Shown: positions 7,609 to 15,279 of the stretch, in pieces
Position numbering within the stretch: the stretch's first letter is position 1
Layout of the letters: every line of letters begins with the position of its first letter
Origin: an uncultured Cryptobacterium sp.
Lineage (GTDB): Bacteria; Actinomycetota; Coriobacteriia; Coriobacteriales; Eggerthellaceae
Reading direction: 5' to 3'
Length of the DNA: 25,260 nucleotides
Assembly (NCBI GenBank): GCA_900554685.1
Contig: USIG01000012.1
Span: forward strand, 1-25,260
Made by a program: the position numbers and the translations under genes
Notes under the pieces: model-generated
What the model was told of the DNA's origin: nothing
What the model saw: the letters and a program-made list of their open reading frames with translations, nothing else
Databases searched by the model: none

Positions 7609-8883
7609 ATGACTGATTTGATGCTTAACACCATCGAAAACGGTGGCGTTGCTTCTGCGCGCGGTTTTAAGGCAGGCGGCATTCACGCTGGATTTAGGGA
7701 CGATCCTCAGCGTTTGGATATGGCGTTGGTGGAAGCTGACGAATTATGTCCCGCTGCAGGTGTTTTTACTCAAAATGTCTTTTGTGCTGCTCCGGTGATA
7801 ATTTCTCGCGAACATCTTCACGGTCAAGGATTTGGTCTTGCTCGTGCGCTTGTCGTCAACTCCGGTATTGCCAATGCAGCTACTGGAGTGGTGGGGCTTG
7901 AAAATGCACGACGAACAGCTGAAATAGTAGCTGATCATATCGGATGTGCTGAAGAGGATGTACTGGTTGCCTCAACAGGGGTTATTGGCCAGCAGCTTGA
8001 TGTCACTCCTTTTGAAACAGGGGTTTCTGCCCTCCATGAAGAACTTAAAAAAACGGGTGCCACCAACGAATCGGGGCATAAGGCGGCGTGTGCAATCATG
8101 ACCACCGATACCGTTCCAAAAGAATACGCGGTATCCTATACCTCAGCTGATCCTGCCTTTGAGGGTTGCACAATTACGGTTGGCGGCATGGCAAAAGGCT
8201 CAGGCATGATTATGCCTAATATGGCCACCATGATTTCAGCACTTACGACCGATGCTCCTGTTCCTCCGGAATTGCTTCATGACGCACTTTTGGAGGCTGT
8301 TCAGAACAGCTTTAATAAAGTTACGGTTGATGGTGATACTTCCACTAATGATACCTGCGTGATCTTTGCTTCTGGCAAAGCAGCCCAGGATAGGGATAAG
8401 GCAGCCTTTACGAAAGAAAGCATTGCTTATAGCGAATTCAAGACGGCTCTTTGCCGTGTTGCCCAGCATTTGGCACGTGCTATGGCTCGTGATGGCGAAG
8501 GAGCCACAAAACTGGTTACCGTCATTGTTCGTGGTGCGGCAAATGACGCAGATGCGGATGCCGCTGCCAGAACGGTAGCAAATTCGCCTTTAGTGAAAAC
8601 GGCTCTGTATGGTCATGATGCCAATTGGGGTCGTATTGCGGGAGCGCTTGGCAGATCGGGTGCTCAGTTTGCGCAAGAGAAGGTAGATATCGACATAATG
8701 GGAATGCCTGTTTTGCGTGCGGGATTACCAGTGCCCTTCGATGAGGAGGAGGCTCTGCGACGATTCGAGGCCTCTGAGATTGTTCTCGAGGCCGATCTGG
8801 GGGCAGGTTCTGCGCAGACTACGATTTGGACCTGCGATTTTTCGCACGAATACGTTTCTATTAATGGAGATTACCGCTCATGA
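7609..8883 (+). CDS. argJ: Glutamate N-acetyltransferase (ornithine acetyltransferase)
   Basis: ArgJ moves the acetyl group from N-acetylornithine to glutamate, which closes the acetyl cycle; some members also use acetyl-CoA for the first step. The 424-residue precursor self-cleaves before the nucleophile threonine: here KGSGMIMPNMATM with T207 as the expected new N-terminus of the beta chain. The C-terminus HEYVSINGDYRS is typical. An open frame extends 21 codons further upstream, but the ATG at 7609 follows AGGAG and gives the family N-terminus. It overlaps argB by four bases (ATGA). Whether it is mono- or bifunctional cannot be told from sequence; no argA is present in the window. Confidence 0.97.
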   Translation: MTDLMLNTIENGGVASARGFKAGGIHAGFRDDPQRLDMALVEADELCPAAGVFTQNVFCAAPVIISREHLHGQGFGLARALVVNSGIANAATGVVGLENARRTAEIVADHIGCAEEDVLVASTGVIGQQLDVTPFETGVSALHEELKKTGATNESGHKAACAIMTTDTVPKEYAVSYTSADPAFEGCTITVGGMAKGSGMIMPNMATMISALTTDAPVPPELLHDALLEAVQNSFNKVTVDGDTSTNDTCVIFASGKAAQDRDKAAFTKESIAYSEFKTALCRVAQHLARAMARDGEGATKLVTVIVRGAANDADADAAARTVANSPLVKTALYGHDANWGRIAGALGRSGAQFAQEKVDIDIMGMPVLRAGLPVPFDEEEALRRFEASEIVLEADLGAGSAQTTIWTCDFSHEYVSINGDYRS

Positions 8884-9824
8884 AATATGCAAGAGATAGA
8901 AAAATTACATCCAGCCATACCGCCGAGGTTCTCATCGAAGCGTTTCCTTGGATAAAAAATGCAACAGGTAAAACGGTACTTATTAAATATGGCGGAGCTG
9001 CTATGGTTGATCCTGCACTGCGCCATGCCGTAATGAGCGACATTGTCATGCTAAAGATCATGGGTGTAAATCCTGTTATTGTGCATGGCGGTGGAGCGGC
9101 TATCACTTCGAACATGAATCGTTTTGGCATCGAGGTCGAATTCAAAAACGGTCAGCGGGTTACCACCGATGAAGCAATGGATGTTGTTAAGATGACGCTC
9201 ATCGGTAAGGTAAATGAAGAATTGGTTCTTGCCATGAATGAACATGGCAATCTGGCAGTTGGTGTGAATGGCACCGATGCAGGAACTATTATTGCCAAGC
9301 AAAAAGATCCTGCCTTGGGACGAGTTGGCCAGGTCATTGAAGTAAATCCTGGTTACATTAATGCGTTGATTGCCGCTGATTACATTCCTATCATTGCGTC
9401 AATTGGCAAAGGTGAAGATGGGGGCTCGTACAATATCAATGCTGATGCTGCTGCGAGCGCTATTGCTTCTGCAATCGGTGCGCATAAAATTGTGTTCCTT
9501 ACTGATGTCGATGGCTTTTACGAGGACTTTAGCGATAAGGATTCTCTTGTTTCTCAAATGACCCTTGATGAAACACGTATGATGCTGGCAACGGGTAAAG
9601 TAAGCAGCGGTATGATTCCGAAATTGCAATCTTGCCTTGCCGCTTTGGAGGGGGGCGTTCCCCGCGCTCATATTGTTAACGGCACCAAGCCTCACTCCAT
9701 TTTGGTTGAGCTTCTTACTTCGAGTGGTTCGGGAACCCTAATTTATGACGACAAGGCTCATGTCACCAAAGAAGAAATGCGTCCATTAGGTATTCTTGCT
9801 TCGCGATTGAGCGAAAACCTATAA
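8880..9824 (+). CDS. argB: Acetylglutamate kinase
   Basis: ArgB phosphorylates N-acetylglutamate with ATP, the usual feedback-controlled step. It has 314 residues of the amino-acid-kinase fold: K36 in IKYGGAAM, VHGGGAAIT for substrate binding, GVNGTDAG, then YNINADAAASAIA and the FLTDVDG segment, and GKVSSGMIPK near the C-terminus. An N-terminal helix segment (about residues 1-25, ending FPWIKN) precedes the kinase core, as in the hexameric arginine-inhibited class, so arginine feedback is plausible but not proven. Its start overlaps the argJ stop (ATGA), which indicates translational coupling. Confidence 0.97.
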   Translation: MKYARDRKITSSHTAEVLIEAFPWIKNATGKTVLIKYGGAAMVDPALRHAVMSDIVMLKIMGVNPVIVHGGGAAITSNMNRFGIEVEFKNGQRVTTDEAMDVVKMTLIGKVNEELVLAMNEHGNLAVGVNGTDAGTIIAKQKDPALGRVGQVIEVNPGYINALIAADYIPIIASIGKGEDGGSYNINADAAASAIASAIGAHKIVFLTDVDGFYEDFSDKDSLVSQMTLDETRMMLATGKVSSGMIPKLQSCLAALEGGVPRAHIVNGTKPHSILVELLTSSGSGTLIYDDKAHVTKEEMRPLGILASRLSENL

Positions 9825-9830
9825 GGTGTT

Positions 9831-9949
9831 TTCTTGCAAGAAGTAAAATCAGCCACAGCAAAAAAGGTAAAGGCGAAAACTTCGAAAACTTGTAGGGAAA
9901 CCATAAACATGGGGGACGAGCGCGCATTAACCAGTTAGAATCTAATGCG
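9831..9949 (+). promoter_or_regulatory. argB-argD intercistronic elements
   Basis: The 147-bp gap inside the operon holds a 12-bp palindrome TTCTTGCAAGAA (9831-9842), a tandem 9-mer CGAAAACTT twice in a row, and an inverted repeat CGCATTA/TAATGCG (9923-9929, 9943-9949) shortly before the argD ribosome site. There is no T-run. A secondary promoter, a processing site or an argD-specific control site are possible. Confidence 0.4.
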
Positions 9950-9971
9950 TTACATATAAGAAAGGAAAACC

Positions 9972-11264
9972 ATGAGCTTTGAAGAAGCTAAGAAACTTGA
10001 CGATCATTTCGTAATGCATACGTTTAATCGTAAGCCTGTTATGTTGGTCGAAGGCTCTGGCATGGAGGTAACAGACGATCAGGGTAAGACCTATCTTGAC
10101 TTTATTGCCGGTATCGGTGCGGATAGCTTAGGTCATTGTCACCCTGCGGTATCTGAGGCAATCGCCGCACAGGCAAAGCGATTGATTCATGTAAGCAACT
10201 ATTACTACATCGAAAATCGTGGCGAAGTAGCAAAAATCATTTCCGATCTGCTCAACACGTGCGTCCCTAAGTTTTTCCGCGCACCGTGGCCCGTGTTCTT
10301 CGCGAACTCCGGCGCAGAGGCGAATGAATGCGCTATTAAGCTTGCGCGTTTGTATTCCAAAAAAGAAGGATCGGGCGGCCAGACTATTATCACCATGGAC
10401 GGCAGCTTCCATGGCCGTACCCTTGCAACCCTTTCGGCAACAGCACAGCCTGCAAAGCAGGAGGCATTTGCTCCTCTGCCTGATGGTTTTGTTCATGTTC
10501 CTATGAATGACATGAATGCTGTACATCGTGCATTTTTCGAAAACCCTGGTGATGTGTGCGCTATTATGCTCGAATGCGTTCAGGGCGAATCGGGTATTCA
10601 TCCTTGGGATCCTGATGTTTTGTATGATGTTTGCCAATTTGCTCGCAAAAACGGCATGCTCATTATTGTTGATGAAGTCCAATCAGGCTTTTATCGTTGC
10701 GGCGAATTCCCCTTCTCTTTCCAGAATATGGGTATTACGCCTGACATTATCACCATGGCTAAAGGTATTGCTTCAGGCTTTCCTATGGGTGCTTGCGCTG
10801 CTCGTATTGAAGTGGCAGAAGCATTTGAGCCAGGCGATCACGGCTCAACTTTTGGTGGGAGCAACCTTGCAATGGCGGCAGCTCATGCGACTTTGGCAAC
10901 GCTTTCTCGTGGTCACTTTGATGAGGATGTTCAGGAATTGGGCGACTACTTCGCAGAAGGCCTGGACAAGATCGATGGCATTACTGAAGTACGTGGCATG
11001 GGTCTGATGATAGGTGCTGATCTTGAAGAGGGTATCGATGCTAACTTGGTCGTAGCAAAAGGCCTCGAAGATGGATTTCTCCTCAATGCAACAAGCGCTC
11101 ATACACTTCGTTTCTTGCCACCACTTATCGTGACGCGCAAAGAAATCGATCAGCTGTTAGAGGCACTGCCGGGTATGATTGATGCGGTACGTAACGGATG
11201 GACTCCTCAAGAGGATCAGCCAGAAGATTCTGCAGAAGAAGACACTGAATTCTTGGCGCAGTAA
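9972..11264 (+). CDS. argD: Acetylornithine aminotransferase (class III, PLP)
   Basis: ArgD transfers the amino group of glutamate to N-acetylglutamate semialdehyde, giving N-acetylornithine. It has 430 residues of a fold-type I class III aminotransferase: FFANSGAEANECAIKLAR for phosphate binding, SFHGRTLATLSAT, the PLP-carboxylate region IIVDEVQSGFYRCG, and the Schiff-base lysine K264 in TMAKGIASGFPMG. The last about 18 residues are an acidic tail (EDQPEDSAEEDTEFLAQ) beyond the usual end of the fold. The family overlaps in sequence with 4-aminobutyrate and succinylornithine aminotransferases, but the operon context settles the role. AAAGGA precedes the ATG. Confidence 0.94.
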   Translation: MSFEEAKKLDDHFVMHTFNRKPVMLVEGSGMEVTDDQGKTYLDFIAGIGADSLGHCHPAVSEAIAAQAKRLIHVSNYYYIENRGEVAKIISDLLNTCVPKFFRAPWPVFFANSGAEANECAIKLARLYSKKEGSGGQTIITMDGSFHGRTLATLSATAQPAKQEAFAPLPDGFVHVPMNDMNAVHRAFFENPGDVCAIMLECVQGESGIHPWDPDVLYDVCQFARKNGMLIIVDEVQSGFYRCGEFPFSFQNMGITPDIITMAKGIASGFPMGACAARIEVAEAFEPGDHGSTFGGSNLAMAAAHATLATLSRGHFDEDVQELGDYFAEGLDKIDGITEVRGMGLMIGADLEEGIDANLVVAKGLEDGFLLNATSAHTLRFLPPLIVTRKEIDQLLEALPGMIDAVRNGWTPQEDQPEDSAEEDTEFLAQ

Positions 11265-11336
11265 TACAATCGCCAAGGGCATAAATCGCATCTGTCTCTC
11301 TAAGAAATATATTCACCTCGAAGAAAGGGTTACATA

Positions 11337-12566
11337 ATGGCAAAGGAAAAATGTGTTCTTGCCTATTCGGGCGGCTTGGATACAAGCGTATGCATTAAGT
11401 GGCTTCAGGATGAGAAAAACCTGGATGTCATCGCAGTTGTTGGCGAAGTAGGTCAAGAGCATGAAGGTCTTGAAGAGGTAAAGCAGCGCGCTTTGGCAAC
11501 CGGTGCAATCGATTGCATCATTGCCGATATGCGTGAGGATTTTGCAGCTGATTATCTTTCTAAGGCACTGTATGCAAATGCTCATTTCGAGAACAAGTAT
11601 CCTCTGGTTTCCGCTCTTTCTCGTCCTTTGATCTCTAAGTATTTGGTTGATACTGCTCATAAGTTTGGTGCTAAGTATGTTGCTCATGGCTGCACCGGCA
11701 AGGGCAACGACCAGGTTCGTTTTGAAACGTCTATTCAGGCACTTGATCCAGAGCTGGAGATCATTGCTCCTGTTCGCGAGTGGGACATGCATACTCGTCA
11801 AGAGGAAATGGACTGGGCTGCAGCTCATGGGGTAACCGTTCCTACCACCAAGTCAAAGCCTTATTCTATCGACGATAATCTGTGGGGTCGCGCAATTGAA
11901 TGCGGCGTTCTGGAAGATCCTATGAATCGTCCTCCGCTGGATATCTACACCATGACTACCGATCCCGAAAAGGCACCTGATGAGGCAACTGAAATTACGG
12001 TTGAATTTAAGGCCGGTTTGCCTGTTGCTATTGATGGTGAGCAGATGAGCTATCTTGACGTCATCGCTAAAATGAACGAGATCGCTGGCGCTAATGGTTT
12101 TGGTCGTATTGACATGATCGAAAACCGTATGATCGGCGTAAAGAGCCGTGAATGCTATGAAGCACCTGGTGCCCTTGCTTTGATCGAGGCTCATCGTGCT
12201 CTCGAGGATATGTGCCTTGAGCGTGAGGTTTTGCGCTACAAGCTCCATATTGAGCATGACTGGGCAACGCTGGTATATAACGGTCAGTGGTTCTCGCCTT
12301 TGAAGCATGCTATGGATTCATTCCTGAAGACCACTCAGCAGTGCGTAACAGGTCTTGTTCGTTTGAAGTTCTACAAGGGAAGCTGCACGGTAACGGGCCG
12401 TCAGAGCGATTTCTCTTTGTATGATTATGGTCTGGCAACCTATGATGCTGCTGACACCTTCAACCACAAGTCTGCTAAGGGCTTTATTGACCTGTATGGT
12501 TTGTCTACTCGCGTTTGGGCAAAGAATCGTCGCGAGCAAGGTGTGACGGACGGCGAAGAAAACTAA
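11337..12566 (+). CDS. argG: Argininosuccinate synthase
   Basis: ArgG joins citrulline and aspartate with ATP to make argininosuccinate. It has 409 residues, with the N-type pyrophosphatase P-loop AYSGGLDTS (residues 9-17), the citrulline/aspartate-binding stretches HGCTGKGNDQVRFE and IDDNLWGR, and the C-terminal TGRQSDFSLYDYGLATY. It starts 72 bp after argD with a GAAAGGG ribosome site and no terminator between, so it probably shares the argC transcript. In many bacteria argF and argR sit between argD and argG; here neither is present. A strong terminator follows. Confidence 0.97.
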   Translation: MAKEKCVLAYSGGLDTSVCIKWLQDEKNLDVIAVVGEVGQEHEGLEEVKQRALATGAIDCIIADMREDFAADYLSKALYANAHFENKYPLVSALSRPLISKYLVDTAHKFGAKYVAHGCTGKGNDQVRFETSIQALDPELEIIAPVREWDMHTRQEEMDWAAAHGVTVPTTKSKPYSIDDNLWGRAIECGVLEDPMNRPPLDIYTMTTDPEKAPDEATEITVEFKAGLPVAIDGEQMSYLDVIAKMNEIAGANGFGRIDMIENRMIGVKSRECYEAPGALALIEAHRALEDMCLEREVLRYKLHIEHDWATLVYNGQWFSPLKHAMDSFLKTTQQCVTGLVRLKFYKGSCTVTGRQSDFSLYDYGLATYDAADTFNHKSAKGFIDLYGLSTRVWAKNRREQGVTDGEEN

Positions 12567-12641
12567 TTTCTCTCAGTTTCCTCGAAGATAAATATGGTGA
12601 CGTTTTAGAGGAAGTGCGAGTTAAAGGAATATCTTGTAGAT

Positions 12642-12680
12642 GCTATGCGGTGGTCGTCAGACTGCCGCATAGCTGTTTTT
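12642..12680 (+). terminator. Intrinsic terminator after argG
   Basis: GCTATGCGG (12642-12650) pairs perfectly with CCGCATAGC (12665-12673), then TGTTTTT. It ends the argCJBDG transcript. Confidence 0.88.
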
Positions 12681-12712
12681 CTGCCTGTATCCCGAAATAA
12701 TGAAAGTGTCGG

Positions 12713-12718
12713 TATAAT
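12713..12718 (+). promoter_or_regulatory. Consensus -10 box for the DUF2510 gene
   Basis: A perfect TATAAT lies 126 bp upstream of the DUF2510 start codon and 33 bp after the argG terminator. No good -35 box is visible at the usual distance, so the call rests on the -10 box and the position. Confidence 0.5.
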
Positions 12719-12730
12719 AGTTTAGTTACC

Positions 12731-12792
12731 GTGCGGTTTTGCAAGGATTTTAGTGCCGCACATAAAAGAAGCCTTTAGCAAACAAAAGGCTT
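12731..12792 (+). promoter_or_regulatory. Structured 5' leader of the DUF2510 gene
   Basis: Two hairpins follow the -10 box: GTGCGG/CCGCAC (12731-12736, 12756-12761) and AAGCCTTT/AAAGGCTT (12769-12776, 12785-12792). Neither has a long T-run. No known riboswitch class was recognised. Confidence 0.4.
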
Positions 12793-12843
12793 TAGGTAAG
12801 AGAGCTTGCGCTAAGGTAGGGCACGCTTTAAGGAGTGTTTTTA

Positions 12844-13458
12844 ATGGCTAACCCAATTGCTGGATGGTACCCCGACCCTTCAGGCGATAAAACAAAGCTT
12901 CGTTGGTGGGATGGCAATCAATGGACCGATAACTATGCTGACGCGGTGGCTCCGCAGCAATCAGCACAATCGCAGTCACAGCAAGCATCCTCATTCGCTG
13001 CTACTCAAGCAACTCAGCAGCAGGGGCAGCCACAGCCTCAGTCTCAACCACAACCACAACCACAACCACAGTCTCAGCCTCAGCCACAGCCGGGTTATGC
13101 GCAACAGCCAGGCTATGCGCAGCAGCCTCAGGCCGGTTACGCCCAGCAACCAGGCTATACGCAGCAGCCTCAAGGGTATGGACAACCTCCGCAACAGCCA
13201 GGTCAAGGATATTCGCAGACTCAAGCCACTTCGACCGATGACACGTTGCGTCTTATAGCTTTTATTCTTGCAATCATTTCTACAGTAGCGGTGTGCTGGG
13301 CAATTATTCCGCTTGCTTGGATGATTCCGATGACCGTTCATTGTTGGGGTATTTACAAGAGGACAAAGCCCAACACGACAGCGTTTGGTGTGTGCACTCT
13401 CATTTTCCTTAACTTGATTGGTGGTATTTTACTTTTGGTCTCTACGCGCGAGCGATAA
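12844..13458 (+). CDS. DUF2510 domain membrane protein with Q/P-rich linker
   Basis: This is a 204-residue envelope-associated protein of unknown function. Residues about 5-29 are a DUF2510 module with the conserved GWYPDPSGD, RWWDGNQW signature, common in actinobacterial membrane proteins. Residues about 35-130 are a Gln/Pro/Tyr/Gly-rich low-complexity linker with QPQ runs and PGYAQQ-type repeats. Two or three hydrophobic segments follow (about residues 140-165 and 180-200), and the end is the charged TRER. The ATG at 12844 is preferred over the upstream GTG at 12835, because that GTG forms part of the AAGGAG ribosome site. It has its own promoter, and its position between argG and argH looks like an insertion into an ancestral arg run. 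No arginine-related function is implied. Confidence 0.85.
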   Translation: MANPIAGWYPDPSGDKTKLRWWDGNQWTDNYADAVAPQQSAQSQSQQASSFAATQATQQQGQPQPQSQPQPQPQPQSQPQPQPGYAQQPGYAQQPQAGYAQQPGYTQQPQGYGQPPQQPGQGYSQTQATSTDDTLRLIAFILAIISTVAVCWAIIPLAWMIPMTVHCWGIYKRTKPNTTAFGVCTLIFLNLIGGILLLVSTRER

Positions 13459-13678
13459 AATTTTCTTCTAAGCCAGATCTTGAAAACATGCAGGCACAGA
13501 CAAAATGAAGCAGATACAGATGGAGTGAATCGTCTCAAAAGGAAATGAAATCTGCGTGATAAAGCATATGTATTAAAAGAGGTCGACTGTCTTTTGGGCG
13601 TATAAAACGCTAAGAGAGGCAGCGGCAACAAAACTTGTCAGTTAGTGTGAAGCCGACAATCGGAAAGGTAGTCATCCT

Positions 13679-15070
13679 ATGGCATTATGGTCAGGACGTT
13701 TTGAAAAAGGGGTCAGTGAATTCACCCAGGAATTTGGTGCATCACTGCCGGTTGATAAGGCAATGTATCATCAAGACATTGCTGGTTCTCGTGCTCATGC
13801 GCGCATGTTGGCAGCGCAAGGTGTCATTTCCCAAGAAGATGCCGATGCTATTGTGGCAGGCCTTGCCGAGATTGAAAAAACCATCGAAGAGGGTAACTTC
13901 GTTTTTGATATCAACGACGAAGATATTCATATGTCTATTGAAAAGGTGCTTACCCAAAACATCGGTGATGCAGGTGCACGCCTGCATACGGGTCGTTCAC
14001 GTAATGACCAAGTTATTACCGATACGCGTTTATATGCAAAGATGCTTGCAGAAGATTTAATGCATGATGTTAACTCTTTGCGCCATGTTCTTATTAAGGT
14101 TGCGCAGGATAATATGGGCACCATCTTGCCAGGATATACCCATATGCAGCACGCTCAGCCTGTGCTGCTTTCGCATCACTTTATGGCTTATTTTTGGATG
14201 TTTACCCGCGATTTTGCTCGCTTAAAGCAGGCCTATGATGCTGCAAATGCAAACCCTCTTGGTTCTGCTGCCTTGGCGGGTACGACTTATCCTCTTGACC
14301 GCGAGAAGACAACCGAAGAACTGGGTTTCGCATCGACGATTCCTAATTCTCTTGATGCAGTATCCGATCGAGATTTTCTGCTTGATTTAGACTATGCCTG
14401 TTCGGTTGCTATGATCCATCTTTCGCGCTTGTCTGAAGAGATTATTTTGTGGTCTACCTCTGAGTTTGGCTTTATTACGCTTGCTGATGAGTATTCCACC
14501 GGTTCTTCAATCATGCCACAAAAGAAAAACCCCGATTTTGCAGAATTAATTCGTGGAAAGTCGGGTCGCGTGGTAGGCGATTTGATGGCACTTCTCACTA
14601 CAATGAAAAGCTTACCTTTGGCCTACAACAAAGACCTCCAGGAAGACAAAGAAGGGGTTATGGATGCCTGCAAGACGCTTCATGATTGTCTTGTATGCAT
14701 GGAAGGCATGATCTCTACTATGAAAATCAACGCAGATGCTATGCGTGCTCAGTCAAAGAAGGGCTATCTGGCAGCAACTGACGTGGCGGATTATCTGGCA
14801 AAGAAGGGCTTACCTTTCAGAAAGGCTCATGAGATCGTTGGCCATCTTGTGTTGTTGTGCGACAAGCGCGGGTGTGATCTGAATGATCTGTCGTTGGATG
14901 ACTTCAAGGCTGCTTCTGACTTGTTTGAGTCTGATATCACCGGTGCTCTTGATTTGGAATCAATCGTGGCGGCACGTACTACGTATGGTGGTACGGGCAA
15001 TTCAGTTGTTGCTGAACAGATCGATTTGGGTATCCAAAAGCTTGCCAGTGATGAAGCCTTGTTGAAATAG
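13679..15070 (+). CDS. argH: Argininosuccinate lyase
   Basis: ArgH splits argininosuccinate into arginine and fumarate. It has 463 residues of the fumarase/aspartase superfamily with the signature GSSIMPQKKNPD, in which S276/S277 hold the catalytic serine position. Earlier conserved regions are also present: MALWSGRF at the N-terminus, DEDIHMSIE, TGRSRNDQV and GYTHMQHAQP. The ATG at 13679 gives the standard family N-terminus, although the ribosome site (AAAGGTAG) is weak. It stands 220 bp after the DUF2510 gene. That gap contains no terminator, so argH may be read partly from the DUF2510 promoter. A terminator follows. Confidence 0.97.
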   Translation: MALWSGRFEKGVSEFTQEFGASLPVDKAMYHQDIAGSRAHARMLAAQGVISQEDADAIVAGLAEIEKTIEEGNFVFDINDEDIHMSIEKVLTQNIGDAGARLHTGRSRNDQVITDTRLYAKMLAEDLMHDVNSLRHVLIKVAQDNMGTILPGYTHMQHAQPVLLSHHFMAYFWMFTRDFARLKQAYDAANANPLGSAALAGTTYPLDREKTTEELGFASTIPNSLDAVSDRDFLLDLDYACSVAMIHLSRLSEEIILWSTSEFGFITLADEYSTGSSIMPQKKNPDFAELIRGKSGRVVGDLMALLTTMKSLPLAYNKDLQEDKEGVMDACKTLHDCLVCMEGMISTMKINADAMRAQSKKGYLAATDVADYLAKKGLPFRKAHEIVGHLVLLCDKRGCDLNDLSLDDFKAASDLFESDITGALDLESIVAARTTYGGTGNSVVAEQIDLGIQKLASDEALLK

Positions 15071-15120
15071 GGAAGTTCTTACCAGTAGTTGTTTCATAAC
15101 GTAATTTTCTGTACCGAACG

Positions 15121-15160
15121 CACCCGATTTTGCCAATTTTGGTGAAATCGGGTGATTTTA
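15121..15160 (+). terminator. Intrinsic terminator after argH
   Basis: CACCCGATTT (15121-15130) pairs with AAATCGGGTG (15145-15154), a perfect 10-bp stem followed by a short T-rich tail (ATTTTATT). Confidence 0.8.
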
Positions 15161-15177
15161 TTGGCGAAGAAGTGTAG

Positions 15178-15208
15178 TTCGTTTGTTTCGTAGGTGGAAA
15201 CAAACGAA
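15178..15208. promoter_or_regulatory. 11-bp perfect dyad upstream of the PBP promoter
   Basis: TTCGTTTGTTT and AAACAAACGAA are exact inverted copies around a 9-base centre. They end 37 bp before an extended -10 box. With no T-run it is unlikely to be a terminator; a protein-binding operator is plausible. Confidence 0.55.
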
Positions 15209-15244
15209 GGAACGCACTCAGTTTGAGATGGAATCTGTACGGCG

Positions 15245-15253
15245 TGCTAAAAT
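15245..15253 (+). promoter_or_regulatory. Extended -10 promoter of the PBP gene
   Basis: TGCTAAAAT fits the extended -10 pattern (TG, one base, then TAAAAT, 5 of 6 consensus positions), 26 bp before the start codon. The -35 box is weak, as is usual for this promoter type. The implied leader is short. Confidence 0.6.
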
Positions 15254-15279
15254 ACTCTGAACTGTAGTTTGGAGGTAGT

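Noticed and set aside
13635..14060. 141-codon plus-strand frame overlapping argH
   Set aside because: It is a shadow frame of argH with no family resemblance.
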